This document shows, in pieces, positions 47,092 to 55,994 of a DNA stretch of 64,000 nt (its first letter is position 1; each line of letters begins with the position of its first letter). The position numbers and the translations under genes are program-made. The stretch is from Streptomyces sp. NBC_00239 (lineage in GTDB: Bacteria; Actinomycetota; Actinomycetes; Streptomycetales; Streptomycetaceae). The notes under the pieces were generated by a model that worked only from the letters and a program-made list of their open reading frames with translations, made no database searches and had not been told where the DNA came from. The stretch covers positions 7,936,001 to 8,000,000 of the forward strand of contig NZ_CP108095.1 of the NCBI RefSeq assembly GCF_036194065.1, given 5' to 3'.

Positions 47092-49815
47092 GTGGTGAGG
47101 GCGGTCGGGCTGGAACACGTCCCGGAACACACCCGGGAACACGTCCGCGGCGCGTCCGTATCCGGGGACGAGGTGTCCGCGCGGGACTTACGGGAGCGGC
47201 TCGGCGCGCTCGTCGGCCGGCACGGCCGGAACGGTCGCCGGTGTGCCGCGGACGACGTCTGGCTCTATCTGTTCGACGCCGCGATGCCCGCATGCGAGCA
47301 CGGCTGGAAACTGCACGTCTCCGCCCGCGCCGAGGACCTCGTGGACACCATGGACGCGGTCGTCCCGGTCCTCCTGCGCTACACCTGTGACGCGAAGTTC
47401 GCAGTGAGCCCTTCGAAGCTGCGGGAGTTGAACAGCGGAGAGATCGATCCCCACCTCGTCGGCAAGGCGATCACCGTCTACCCGCGTGCACAGGACCTCG
47501 TGGCCCTCGGCCGTGAGCTGGCCGGCGTACTGGCCGGCCGGAGCGGGCCGCGTGTGCTCAGCGATCGCCGGGTGCGGCCCGATTCCCCCGTCTACTACCG
47601 CTACGGCCCCTTCCGAGCCCAGGGCCCCGGCGCGGCCGCGCTCCTCATGACCGGCCCGGACGGCCGCAGCTTCGCGGGGCGCGCGAGCGCCCGCTACAGC
47701 CAACCTCCCTGGGCGACCGACCCCTTCGGGCGGGCCGCTCCGGGCGCAGGCCCGGCCGTGCGCCTGGTCGGTGGCCGGTTCCGGCTCACCGGCGGCATCG
47801 CGCGCTCCCCGCACGGAGACGTCTACCGCGGCGTCGACGAGACGACCGGCGAACGCGTGGTGGTCAAACAGGCCAGGGCGCATGTCGGCGAGGACGGTCA
47901 CGGCGTGGACGCGCGCGGCAGGCTGCGCCACGAACACACCGTGCTGGCGGCTCTGGACGGCGTCCGCGGAGTGCCCCGGCTCCTCGACCACCTGCGGCAC
48001 GGCGAGGACGAGTTCCTGGTCATGGCCGACTGCGGTCCGGCCGACCTGCGCCGCGACGTGCTGGCACGCGGGCCCTACGGCCGCAGCCCCGGGACCGGCC
48101 GCGGTGTCCTCGCGCTGGCCCGCCGGCTGCTGAGCGTCCTCGACGAGGTCCACGCGCGCCAGGTGGTGGTGTGCGACCTCAAACCGGGCAACGTGGTCAT
48201 CGGCGCCGACGGCGCCGCCCATCTGGTCGACTTCGGCATCAGCTCCCTCGGTGGATCCCGCCCGGCCGGCGCGACGCGCGGCTACTCGCTGCCCGTCTAC
48301 CGCGCGGACCGCGCACCCGATCCCGCCGACGACCTCTACGCCCTGGGCGCGACCCTGTACTACGCGCTCACCGGCATGGACCCGGTCGCCGTCGACCCCG
48401 ACCCGGCCGTCAACCGCGACCGCACCCTCGCCTGCCTCGCCGCGGCCCTGCCCGGCGCCACCCGACGGCCGGCGCGCCACCTGGTCGCCGCACTGCTGCT
48501 GCTCGACCCCGGCGAGCGGACCGCTGCCGCGCACCGGTTCCGGACGGGCCTTCCCGCACTGCCCGCCCCGCGCACCCCGTCCGGCCGGCGCCGCCTCCCC
48601 TCGCCGCCCCGCATCTCCGCCACCCTGCTGGACGAGGTGATCGCCCACACGGTCGCCACCTGCGTGCGCGATACCCCCTCCCTCGGCGCCGCGCAGGGCG
48701 CCGGCCACCCCGGCTCGTCGCTGACCCTGTACGCGGGCGCGGCCGGAGTCGGCCTGGAACTGCTCCACCACCTCGATCAGCCGGGCGTGCCGCAAGCCGT
48801 CACCGACCTCGCCCGGCGGACTGCGTGCAACCCCGAACTCCCCGCCCTCACCGGAGCCTTGTACACCGGCCGGACCGGTGTCGACGTGTTCCTGCGGGCC
48901 GCCCACGCCGTACTGCCCGCCGCGCCCCTGCCCGCTCTCCCCGCTCCGCCCCCGTACGACGCCACGGGCGACCAGATCGGCGGCGCGGCCGGCACCGGCA
49001 CGGGCCTCCTGGTGATGGCCGGGCAGTCGTACGCGGCCGGGCGAACGGACGAGGCCGAGCACCTCCTGGCCGCCGCGGACGCCTGCGCCGACACGCTGGC
49101 GGCCCGAGACCACGCGACCGCCGCGGAGTCCCCCCGGCCGGCGGCCTCCTCCGACGCGGCGTACGAAGACGGCTTCGCCCACGGCGCCGCGGGCATCGTC
49201 CACTTCCTCCACGCCCACCAGAGCCTCCACGCCCTCCACGCCCTCCACGGGCCCGCCGCAGATCCGGCCGTCGCCGCCGCCCGCAGCGGTCTCGCCCGAC
49301 TCTCGTCGCGTACCCCGGCTCTGCTCGCCGCCGCCGCACGGCCCGAAGCCAGCCGGCGCTACGGCTCGTGGTGCCGGGGCCTGGCGGGGATCGGCCCGGT
49401 GCTCATCGCGGCGGGCACCCGGGAAGGGGACGAGGACCTCCTCGCACTCGGCGTGCGCAGCGCGTGGACCTGCCACCGGCTCGCGCCGACGATTAGCCTG
49501 GTGTCCCAGTGCTGCGGGCTGTCCGGCGTCGGCGAGCTGCTCGTCGACGCGGCCCTGGCCACCGGCGACGACCGCCTCTGGCACGCCGCCGAGGACATCG
49601 CCGCGCTGATCCTCGCCCGCAGCGGCGGAACCGCCCGGCGCCCCCTCTTCCCCGACCACACGCGCACCGGCTCGAACATCGGCTGGGCCACCGGCGCCGC
49701 CGGAGTCCTCTCCTTCCTGCGCCGGCTGCGCGCCCGCGGCGGCGCACGCCTGTGCGTGCAGTCACCGGCCGTCGGGGCCAACGCCGCGGGCCGACCGTAC
49801 GCGGTGGGCGTGTGA
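47092..49815 (+). CDS. lanL: LanL/LanKC-type lanthipeptide synthetase with CCG zinc motif
   Basis: 907 residues (GTG 47092; the exact start is uncertain, and GTG 47158 also fits). Three domains: a phosphoSer/Thr lyase (about 35-210: HGWKLHVSA, CDAKFAVSPSKLRELNSGEIDPHLVGKAITVYP, YYRYGPF); a Ser/Thr-kinase domain (about 225-490) with Lys259 (VVVKQA), Asp362 (VCDLKPGNVVI) and Asp380 (DFGISSLGG); and a LanC-like cyclase (about 515-895). Zinc positions are occupied by Cys761 (SWCRGLAGIG) and Cys807-Cys808 (SQCCGLSGVG). Class III LanKC lacks these residues and class IV LanL normally has Cys-Cys-His (CHG), so this is class-IV-like with a three-Cys site, as in the promiscuous LanM ProcM. It dehydrates and cyclises the adjacent precursor. 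Confidence 0.9.
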   Translation: MVRAVGLEHVPEHTREHVRGASVSGDEVSARDLRERLGALVGRHGRNGRRCAADDVWLYLFDAAMPACEHGWKLHVSARAEDLVDTMDAVVPVLLRYTCDAKFAVSPSKLRELNSGEIDPHLVGKAITVYPRAQDLVALGRELAGVLAGRSGPRVLSDRRVRPDSPVYYRYGPFRAQGPGAAALLMTGPDGRSFAGRASARYSQPPWATDPFGRAAPGAGPAVRLVGGRFRLTGGIARSPHGDVYRGVDETTGERVVVKQARAHVGEDGHGVDARGRLRHEHTVLAALDGVRGVPRLLDHLRHGEDEFLVMADCGPADLRRDVLARGPYGRSPGTGRGVLALARRLLSVLDEVHARQVVVCDLKPGNVVIGADGAAHLVDFGISSLGGSRPAGATRGYSLPVYRADRAPDPADDLYALGATLYYALTGMDPVAVDPDPAVNRDRTLACLAAALPGATRRPARHLVAALLLLDPGERTAAAHRFRTGLPALPAPRTPSGRRRLPSPPRISATLLDEVIAHTVATCVRDTPSLGAAQGAGHPGSSLTLYAGAAGVGLELLHHLDQPGVPQAVTDLARRTACNPELPALTGALYTGRTGVDVFLRAAHAVLPAAPLPALPAPPPYDATGDQIGGAAGTGTGLLVMAGQSYAAGRTDEAEHLLAAADACADTLAARDHATAAESPRPAASSDAAYEDGFAHGAAGIVHFLHAHQSLHALHALHGPAADPAVAAARSGLARLSSRTPALLAAAARPEASRRYGSWCRGLAGIGPVLIAAGTREGDEDLLALGVRSAWTCHRLAPTISLVSQCCGLSGVGELLVDAALATGDDRLWHAAEDIAALILARSGGTARRPLFPDHTRTGSNIGWATGAAGVLSFLRRLRARGGARLCVQSPAVGANAAGRPYAVGV

Positions 49816-50516
49816 CCGGCCGACCGGCGCCCGAGGCGCTGCCGCCGTCGCTGCGCGGGGGGCTCGGGCTGATCGCGGCCCTCGCCGCGCTGGTGGTCGT
49901 CGTCCTCGGGGTCCGGTACGCCGACGACGGCGAGCCCGGCACGGTGGACGCGCGGATCGGGTCGGCGGTGTACGGCCTGCGGCCGCCCTGGCGTCAAGTC
50001 GCCCTGTTCACCGATTACTTGGGGGAGCCCGTCGGAGCGGCGGCGCTGGTCGCGGCCCTCGTGGCGGGCTTCCTGCTGCTCCGGCGTCCTCGTGCGGCGG
50101 TGCTCGTCGTCGCCGGCGCCGGCCTGACCGTGGGCACGGCGACGATGCTCAAGCCCCTGGTGGGACGCACCATCAACGGCGGTTACCTGTCCTACCCGAG
50201 CGGGCACACCGCCTTCGCCACCGCGCTCGCCCTCGTGATCGCGCTGCTCGCGACCGGACGCCTCGGCCTCGGCAGGGCGGCCGGCACGCTGCTCGTGCTC
50301 GGCTCGGCGCTGGCCGCCGGCGCCGCCATGGGCTGGGCGCAGGTCGCCCTGGGCGCGCACTACCCGACCGACGTGCTCGGCGGCTGGTGCACCGCGCTGG
50401 CGGTGATCCCGACGACCGCCTGGCTGGTCGACCGCGCGGCCGACCGGTTGGCCGACCGTACGGCCGACCGCACGGCCGGGCCGATGGCCGACGCCGGCCG
50501 GCGGGAGCACCGCTGA
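49812..50516 (+). CDS. PAP2-family membrane phosphatase
   Basis: 234 residues, five to six membrane helices. PAP2 catalytic motifs: KPLVGRTINGGYLSYPSGHTAFATALAL (C1 plus C2, PSGH) and GWAQVALGAHYPTDVLGGW (C3, with the catalytic His/Asp; the usual Ser-Arg opening of C3 is replaced by Ala-Gln). It overlaps the LanL stop by 4 bp (GTGA), so it is translationally coupled to the lanthipeptide synthetase. PAP2 enzymes dephosphorylate lipid phosphates such as undecaprenyl pyrophosphate. A link with a cell-wall-active lanthipeptide (self-protection) is possible but inferred. Confidence 0.88.
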   Translation: MTGRPAPEALPPSLRGGLGLIAALAALVVVVLGVRYADDGEPGTVDARIGSAVYGLRPPWRQVALFTDYLGEPVGAAALVAALVAGFLLLRRPRAAVLVVAGAGLTVGTATMLKPLVGRTINGGYLSYPSGHTAFATALALVIALLATGRLGLGRAAGTLLVLGSALAAGAAMGWAQVALGAHYPTDVLGGWCTALAVIPTTAWLVDRAADRLADRTADRTAGPMADAGRREHR

Positions 50517-50552
50517 CGCCACATCACTTCACGTCACGTCCGGTGCGGCGCG

Positions 50553-51878
50553 TCACACCAAGCGGCGGAACACCGGCTTCACCGGCCGCCCGGCAAGCCA
50601 CGGAGTGGGGTCGGCGGAGTCCAGCGCCTTCCGGTACACCGCACAGGCCTGGGCCACCACCTCGACCGTGTGGTCGATGTCCGCGTCGTCGAGCGCGCTG
50701 CTCACCACGAACGAGGGGGCCAGCACCCCGCCCGCGAGGAGCCGGCGCAGGAACAGGGTCCGGTACTCCTGCGACGGCTGCCCGTTCGCGTCGAGGGTGG
50801 CGAACACCAGGTTGCTGGCGCGGCCCCGGACCACGACGTGCTCGCCGACGCCCATGCCGGCCGCGGCTTCGCGGACACCGGCGGCCAGCCGCTCGCCGAG
50901 GGCGTGCAGCCGGGCGGTGACGCCCTCCTCGACGTAGGTGGTCTGCACGGCCATCGCGGCGGCCAGCGAGTGCGTTTCCGCACCGTGCGTGGTGGACAGC
51001 AGGAACACCCGGTCGCCGGAGTGCCGCAGCCCGCCCCACTCCATCAGGTCGCGGCGTCCGGCCAGCGCGGAGACGGCGAACCCGTTGCCCAGCGCCTTGC
51101 CGAACGTGGAGAGGTCGGGGACGACGCCGTACAGGCCCTGGGCGCCGGCCTCGGACCAGCGGAGGCCGGTGATCATCTCGTCGAAGATCAGCACGCAGCC
51201 GTGCCGGTCGGCCAGCTCGCGCAGACCGGCGAGGTAGCCGGGCGGCGGCTCGGTGTGGCCGGCGGGTTCGAGGATCAGGCAGGCGACCTCGCCCCGGTAC
51301 CGGGCGAGCAGCTCCGCGGTGGCGGGCAGGTCCCCGTACGGGAACGCCACGGTGAGCTCGGTGGTCGCCGCCGGAATGCCCGCGGACATCGGTGTGGTGC
51401 CGATGAACCAGTCGTCGACGGAGAAGAACGGATGGTCGCCGCAGAGGGCCACCCGCGGGCGCCCGGTGACGGCGCGGGCGAGGCGCACCGCGGCGGTGGT
51501 GACGTCGGAGCCGTTCTTCGCGAACTTCACCATGTCCGCGGTCGGCACCGTCGCCAGGAAGCGTTCCGCGGCCTCGACCTCCACGATGGACGGCCGGACG
51601 AAGTTGCTGCCGCGGTCGAGTTCCCGCCGCACCGCGTCGAGCACGCGCGGGTGGGCGTGGCCGAGGCTGACCGACCGCAGGCCGGAGCCGTACTCGACGT
51701 AGCGGTTGCCGTCGACGTCCCACACGTGGGCACCGCGGCCGTGACTGATGACCGGCGCCAGGTCCTCGGGGTACTGGTCGTCGCCCTTGGCATAGGTGTG
51801 CGCGCCGCCGGGGATCAGGGTGTGCAGCCGCTCGTTCGCCAGCCGCGACTTGGGGAGGAGGAACTCTTCGGTATCCAC
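50553..51878 (-). CDS. Class III PLP aminotransferase (glutamate-1-semialdehyde aminomutase-like)
   Basis: 441 residues. IPGGAHTYAKGDDQYPEDLAPVISHGRGAHVWDVDGNRYVEYGSGLRSVSLGHAHPRVLDAV opens the protein in the manner of HemL-type class III aminotransferases. CVLIFDEMITGLRWS supplies the PLP-ring Asp, and STFGKALGNGF carries the PLP Lys261. HemL itself is a tetrapyrrole enzyme, but glycan clusters use paralogues for sugar transamination or side-chain synthesis. It is the last gene of the polysaccharide operon, eight bases after the epimerase stop. A sugar substrate is inferred. Confidence 0.85.
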   Translation of the reverse strand: MDTEEFLLPKSRLANERLHTLIPGGAHTYAKGDDQYPEDLAPVISHGRGAHVWDVDGNRYVEYGSGLRSVSLGHAHPRVLDAVRRELDRGSNFVRPSIVEVEAAERFLATVPTADMVKFAKNGSDVTTAAVRLARAVTGRPRVALCGDHPFFSVDDWFIGTTPMSAGIPAATTELTVAFPYGDLPATAELLARYRGEVACLILEPAGHTEPPPGYLAGLRELADRHGCVLIFDEMITGLRWSEAGAQGLYGVVPDLSTFGKALGNGFAVSALAGRRDLMEWGGLRHSGDRVFLLSTTHGAETHSLAAAMAVQTTYVEEGVTARLHALGERLAAGVREAAAGMGVGEHVVVRGRASNLVFATLDANGQPSQEYRTLFLRRLLAGGVLAPSFVVSSALDDADIDHTVEVVAQACAVYRKALDSADPTPWLAGRPVKPVFRRLV

Positions 51879-51885
51879 GCCGACT

Positions 51886-52437
51886 TCAGCCTTCCAGGTG
51901 CTTGAGGACCTCGGCCAGGCTCGGCGCCTGCCGGTCCCGCGGGGACATCGAGGTGACCGGCAGCGGCCAGGGGACGGCGAGCTCCGGGTCGTCGAAGGCG
52001 ATCGTCACGTCCTCGGCCGGATCGTGCGGGCGGTCGATCCGGTACGAGGTGTCCGCGGTATCGGTCAGCGCCTGGAAGCCGTGCGCGCACCCCGCCGGGA
52101 TGTACAGGGTCGCCTGGGTCTCGCCGGACAGCTCGAAGAAGGCCCGGCCCAGGTAGGTCGGCGAGTCGGGCCGCAGGTCCACGACGACGTCGAAGATCCG
52201 CCCGTACGAGCACCTCACCAGCTTGGCCTCGCCGGCGCCGGAGCGCAGGTGCAGGCCGCGCAGCACGCCCCGGACCGAACGGGACACGCTGTCCTGGACG
52301 AACGCGCCCGGGTCGAGGCCCACCGAGCGGACCACGTCGGCGTCGAAGGTGCGGCAGAAGAAGCCGCGCTCGTCGGCGTACGACGTCGGCTCGAAGAGGT
52401 ACGCGCCGGCGATCGCCGGCACTCCGGTCGCTTTCAT
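51886..52437 (-). CDS. rfbC: dTDP-4-dehydrorhamnose 3,5-epimerase family protein
   Basis: 183 residues with an RmlC cupin fold: FEPTSYADERGFFCRTFDADV, SRSVRGVLRGLHLR (catalytic His in GLH), KLVRCSYGRIFDVVVDLRPDSPTYL, and IPAGCAHGFQALTDTADTSYRID. The family inverts C3/C5 of nucleotide 4-keto sugars. ATG 52437 overlaps the upstream gene's stop by 4 bp. With the cytidylyltransferase and C-methyltransferase, it fits a CDP- or dTDP-deoxysugar route. Confidence 0.9.
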   Translation of the reverse strand: MKATGVPAIAGAYLFEPTSYADERGFFCRTFDADVVRSVGLDPGAFVQDSVSRSVRGVLRGLHLRSGAGEAKLVRCSYGRIFDVVVDLRPDSPTYLGRAFFELSGETQATLYIPAGCAHGFQALTDTADTSYRIDRPHDPAEDVTIAFDDPELAVPWPLPVTSMSPRDRQAPSLAEVLKHLEG

Positions 52438-53738
52438 GGGGCCTCCTGCCGGGCACGGGCCCCGGCGCGGTCGGACGTCGGGAACAGGGCGGTGGTCAAC
52501 TCGGCGAACTGGTCGTCGAGTTGCGCGGTGGCGAGCAGGTTGCGCTCGATGAGCGTGCGCCGCAGCCGTGCCGACTGCTCCTCCAGTGCACGGAACTGCC
52601 CGAGCAACCGGTCGGCGTCGACCTCGCGCGCCGGATGGCAGTACGCGCCCAGGCCCATCCGCTCCATGAGCGCGTCGCTCTTCGCCGCATAGCTGAGGGC
52701 GAGCGTCGGCGTGCCGACCTTCAGCGCGCAGACCAGGTTGTGGTAGCGGGTCGCCACCACGGTGTCGGCGGCAGCCGTCTCCTTCATGAGGTCGGCCAGA
52801 GAGGCCACCTCGGCGGCGGTGACCAGCGACGAGTCCACCGCTTCGAGGATCGCGGCGACCACCGGTGCGTCGCACTCGTCGCCGGTGAGCAGCCGGACCG
52901 GCCTGCCGTCCTCGACCAGCGCGCGGACGAACCGGATCGTCCCGGCGAGGTAGCGCCGGTGGATCTCCTCGGCGTGGGCGCGGTCGTCGTCGCCGCCGTG
53001 GAAGTCCATGACGCCGACGCAGACCGTGCCCGGCGCGCCCGGGTGCGCGATGGGGGTACCGCCCTGCTCGCGGAGCGCCTCCCGGCCGAAGGCCGGGGGA
53101 GGGGCCGAGAGCCCGGCGGGCGGCGGCGTCGGCAGGGCGAAGGCGAGGTCCGGGTAGACCCCGTCGCGCGCGGTGTTCACGCCCATCGCCCGCATCGCGT
53201 CGCGGGACGGGCCGTCGCGGTACGACCGGTACGCGGCCAGCCGCGCCGACCCGCGGACCAGGGCCCGGGTCGGCCGGCTGCCGATCTCGGCGGCGCCGAC
53301 GCCGACCAGCGCGACCCGGGTGCCGAACAGCCGGCCGGACGCGCAGAGCAGGAACAGCGCGTACGGGAAGCCCCACGGCCGCAGCGGCAGCGTGGCCTCC
53401 AGGACGCCCATGCCCGGCACGATCACCACGTCGTGCCGGCGCACCCAGGCGGCGGTGCGGAAGGCGTCGACGAGTTTGCCCAGCCCCTTCGCCGCGATCG
53501 AGGCCGCCCGCGACGCGGTCCGGTACTCCCCGCGGTACCAGTGCAGCCGCGTCGCGGGAATCCCGTACCGGGCCGCGACGACCTCGGGCCCGCCGCACAG
53601 CGCGTCCACGACCGCCTCCGGGTGCGCGGCGCGGAGGTAGCCGAGGACGGCCTCCAGCGACCCGTCGTTGCCGAGGTTGCCGGAGCCGAGCAGGCCGAAC
53701 ACCCCGACGCGCACCGGGGTTCCACGTCCGGAGATCAC
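52434..53738 (-). CDS. Polysaccharide pyruvyl transferase family protein
   Basis: 434 residues. VGVFGLLGSGNLGNDGSLEAVLGYLRAAHPEAVVDALCGGP opens the pyruvyltransferase fold (G..GsGNiGDea-like); VVIVPGMGVLEATLP, PDLAFALP and the C-terminal LMKETAAADTVVATRYHNLVCALKVGTPTLALSYAAKSDALMERMG complete it. It transfers pyruvate from phosphoenolpyruvate to form ketal groups on surface sugars (CsaB/WcaK family). GTG 53738 overlaps the preceding glycosyltransferase stop by 4 bp. Note the neighbouring LanL locus and the PEP-producing enolase are not obviously linked. Confidence 0.87.
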   Translation of the reverse strand: MISGRGTPVRVGVFGLLGSGNLGNDGSLEAVLGYLRAAHPEAVVDALCGGPEVVAARYGIPATRLHWYRGEYRTASRAASIAAKGLGKLVDAFRTAAWVRRHDVVIVPGMGVLEATLPLRPWGFPYALFLLCASGRLFGTRVALVGVGAAEIGSRPTRALVRGSARLAAYRSYRDGPSRDAMRAMGVNTARDGVYPDLAFALPTPPPAGLSAPPPAFGREALREQGGTPIAHPGAPGTVCVGVMDFHGGDDDRAHAEEIHRRYLAGTIRFVRALVEDGRPVRLLTGDECDAPVVAAILEAVDSSLVTAAEVASLADLMKETAAADTVVATRYHNLVCALKVGTPTLALSYAAKSDALMERMGLGAYCHPAREVDADRLLGQFRALEEQSARLRRTLIERNLLATAQLDDQFAELTTALFPTSDRAGARARQEAP

Positions 53739-54682
53739 GCCTGCCTCCCCTCCCGGCCGGCCACGAGCGCGTCGACGGAGACGGTCGGCAGGGCCGCGTC
53801 GACCGGGGCGCGGTCCTCGACCCGCTCGCCGGCGCCCGGCCGGGCCCGGCTGGCCATCCACGCGGCCAGGTGGCCGAAGCACGCGCGCCGGTCGGCCGCG
53901 GACAGCGGCGCCCGCCGGATCGCCGCGACGAAGCCCCAGACGTACTCGGCGAGCAGCCGGGGCGTCGGGTGCAGCGGGCCGGCCCGGCGCGGGTCCAGGT
54001 TGACGCACCGGGAGCGCTTGGAGGGGTTCGCCCGCTCGGCGCGGGTGGGGTGGTCGCGGCGGAAGTACAGCAGCTCCGGCACCTGGTGGAACGGACCGTG
54101 CAGGGCGATCTCGGCGACGAACGTGCGGTCCGCGTGGTGGTAGCTGTCGTGCGGCTTCACCCGGCGCAGCACGTCGGCCCGCAGCACCCCGTAGAAGTCG
54201 TCGCCACCGGGCTCGAACAGCATGCTGCGGAAGCGCTCCGGTGCGCGCGGCGAGTCGGTGGCCAGCCCGTACTCGTACGGGACCTTCACCTTCCCCTCGC
54301 CGTCGATCACGGCCTGGCCGCTGTGCGCGAGGATCACGTCCGGCCGCTCGTCCAGTGCCTCCACGCAGCGCCGCAGCAGGTCCCGGGCGTACAGGTCGTC
54401 GTGCGAGGCCCACTTGAACAGCTCGCCGCGACACTCGGTGAACACGTGGTTGTGGTTCGGCGCGGCACCGATGTTCCGGGGCAGCCGGAGGTACCGGATG
54501 CGCGAGTCCCGCGCGGCGTACTTGAGGCAGATGTCCTGGGTCCCGTCGGTCGAGGCGTTGTCGGAGATGACCAGTTCGAAGTCCTCGTAGGTCTGGCCGA
54601 GCAGGGCGTCGAGCGACTCGGCCAGGTACTCCTCGCCGTTGTACACGGGCAGGCCGATGCTCAGCCGGGGTTGGGCGTTCAA
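53735..54682 (-). CDS. Family 2 glycosyltransferase
   Basis: 315 residues with a GT-A fold: RLSIGLPVYNGEEYLAESLDALLGQTYEDFELVISDNASTDGTQDICLKYA (residues 5-57) contains the UDP-binding Asp in SDNASTDGT; FKWASHDDLYARD holds the DxD-like motif (SHDD, about 92-95). It adds one sugar during repeat-unit assembly on the lipid carrier in the cytoplasm. TTG 54682, with AGGACG upstream, overlaps the flippase stop by 4 bp (TTGA), so the rare start is well supported. Confidence 0.9.
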   Translation of the reverse strand: MNAQPRLSIGLPVYNGEEYLAESLDALLGQTYEDFELVISDNASTDGTQDICLKYAARDSRIRYLRLPRNIGAAPNHNHVFTECRGELFKWASHDDLYARDLLRRCVEALDERPDVILAHSGQAVIDGEGKVKVPYEYGLATDSPRAPERFRSMLFEPGGDDFYGVLRADVLRRVKPHDSYHHADRTFVAEIALHGPFHQVPELLYFRRDHPTRAERANPSKRSRCVNLDPRRAGPLHPTPRLLAEYVWGFVAAIRRAPLSAADRRACFGHLAAWMASRARPGAGERVEDRAPVDAALPTVSVDALVAGREGRQA

Positions 54683-55989
54683 GGCGTCCTCACTTCGCGG
54701 ATGGGGTCTGGTTGGTGCGCGCGCAGGGCGGAGCGCAGCTGCAGCCACCACACGGCCGAGCTGCCGACGGTCGCGGCGGCGACGCCCCAGGCGGAGCCGA
54801 CCGTGCCGGCCAGGGCCGCGCCGCCCAGCCCGCCGCCGACGTAGCAGGCGGAGGCGAACAGCTGGCAGCGCAGGCTGCGCCGGGCCGCGCCGAGCGCGCG
54901 CAGCCCGGCGGCGGCGCCGGTGCCGAGGCCGGCGCCCGCCACGCCGAGCGTGGCCGGCACGATGAGCTCCGAGGCGGAGTGCCAGACGCCGCCGAGCACG
55001 AGCGCGCCGGCCCGGTCCGGCACCAGCAGCAGCGCGGCGCCCCAGAGCAGTGCGGCGGCGGCCTGCCCGCCGCCGAGCAGCAGGCAGAACCTGGCGAGGC
55101 GGTGCGGGGCCCGCCGCAGCACCCGTGCCGCTTCCGCGACGGTGACCAGCGACAGTCCCATCAGCAGCGCGAGGAACGGGCCGAGCAGCAGTTCGGCGCC
55201 CCGGACCGCACCCACCGCGCCGACTCCGGCGATCGCGCCGAGCCCGTACGCCCGCAGCTGGCCCGCGCCGCTGAGACTGACGTTCTCCACCAGGTACCGG
55301 TAGCCGAGGTCGCGCTGCTCGCGCAGCCACCCGGGCGCCCCGGCCGGCCGAGGCCGGATGCCGGACTGGAGGCAGCCGTACGCGGCGGCCACCGCGGCGG
55401 ACGCGCCCCAGGCGAGCACGAACGCGGCCACGCTGCCCACGCGGGCCGCCACCACCATGGCCGGGACGAGCGCGACGCCCCACACGACGTCGTTGACGAA
55501 CGCCTTGCGCCCGGCGCCGGCGGCGAAGAACGCGAACCGCCAGGCGTCCTGGAGCAGCAGCGCCGGCAGGACGACGCCCAGACAGCCGAACGCGGATCCC
55601 ACCCGGCCGCCGAGGCCGAGCCCGACCAGCAGACACACCGCGCCGAGGGCGGCGCCGACACCGAGCGCGGCACCCGACGCCCTGGCCGCCGCCGCACGCC
55701 AGGGCGCGTCCGCCACACCGCTGAAACGGACCACGAGCGGGTCGGTGGCCAGCCCGCGGGCCACGTTCAGCACCACGCCGTAGGTCAGCCACGCCAGGCT
55801 GAACACGCCGAAGGCGGTCAGCCCCAGCGAGCGGGCCACGTAGAGCCCCACCGCGAAGTTGGTCATGCTGGAGGCCGCCTGGTCGGCCAGTCCCCAGGAC
55901 AGCCGGCCCACCATGGCCCGCCTGGCGGTGGGCCGGGCGGGCCCGGCGCCGCCCACCGGGGCCGTCGGCTCCTCCCTCTCGGTGGTCAT
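54679..55989 (-). CDS. Polysaccharide flippase-like (Wzx/MOP superfamily) membrane protein
   Basis: 436 residues with about 12 helices. VGRLSWGLADQAASSMTNFAVGLYVARSLGLTAFGVFSLAWLTYGVVLNVARGLATDPLVVRFSG is the start of a polysaccharide-biosynthesis/flippase protein, and paired helices fill the rest. It probably moves lipid-linked sugar repeat units across the membrane. ATG 55989 is used with AAGG ten bases upstream; GTG 55998, which overlaps the preceding stop by 4 bp, is an alternative that follows the operon pattern. Confidence 0.85.
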   Translation of the reverse strand: MTTEREEPTAPVGGAGPARPTARRAMVGRLSWGLADQAASSMTNFAVGLYVARSLGLTAFGVFSLAWLTYGVVLNVARGLATDPLVVRFSGVADAPWRAAAARASGAALGVGAALGAVCLLVGLGLGGRVGSAFGCLGVVLPALLLQDAWRFAFFAAGAGRKAFVNDVVWGVALVPAMVVAARVGSVAAFVLAWGASAAVAAAYGCLQSGIRPRPAGAPGWLREQRDLGYRYLVENVSLSGAGQLRAYGLGAIAGVGAVGAVRGAELLLGPFLALLMGLSLVTVAEAARVLRRAPHRLARFCLLLGGGQAAAALLWGAALLLVPDRAGALVLGGVWHSASELIVPATLGVAGAGLGTGAAAGLRALGAARRSLRCQLFASACYVGGGLGGAALAGTVGSAWGVAAATVGSSAVWWLQLRSALRAHQPDPIREVRTP

Positions 55990-55994
55990 CGGCG

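Noticed and set aside
47092..49815. Class III (LanKC) synthetase
   Set aside because: Class III cyclase domains lack zinc ligands; this protein has three cysteines at the zinc positions, so class IV-like is the better description.
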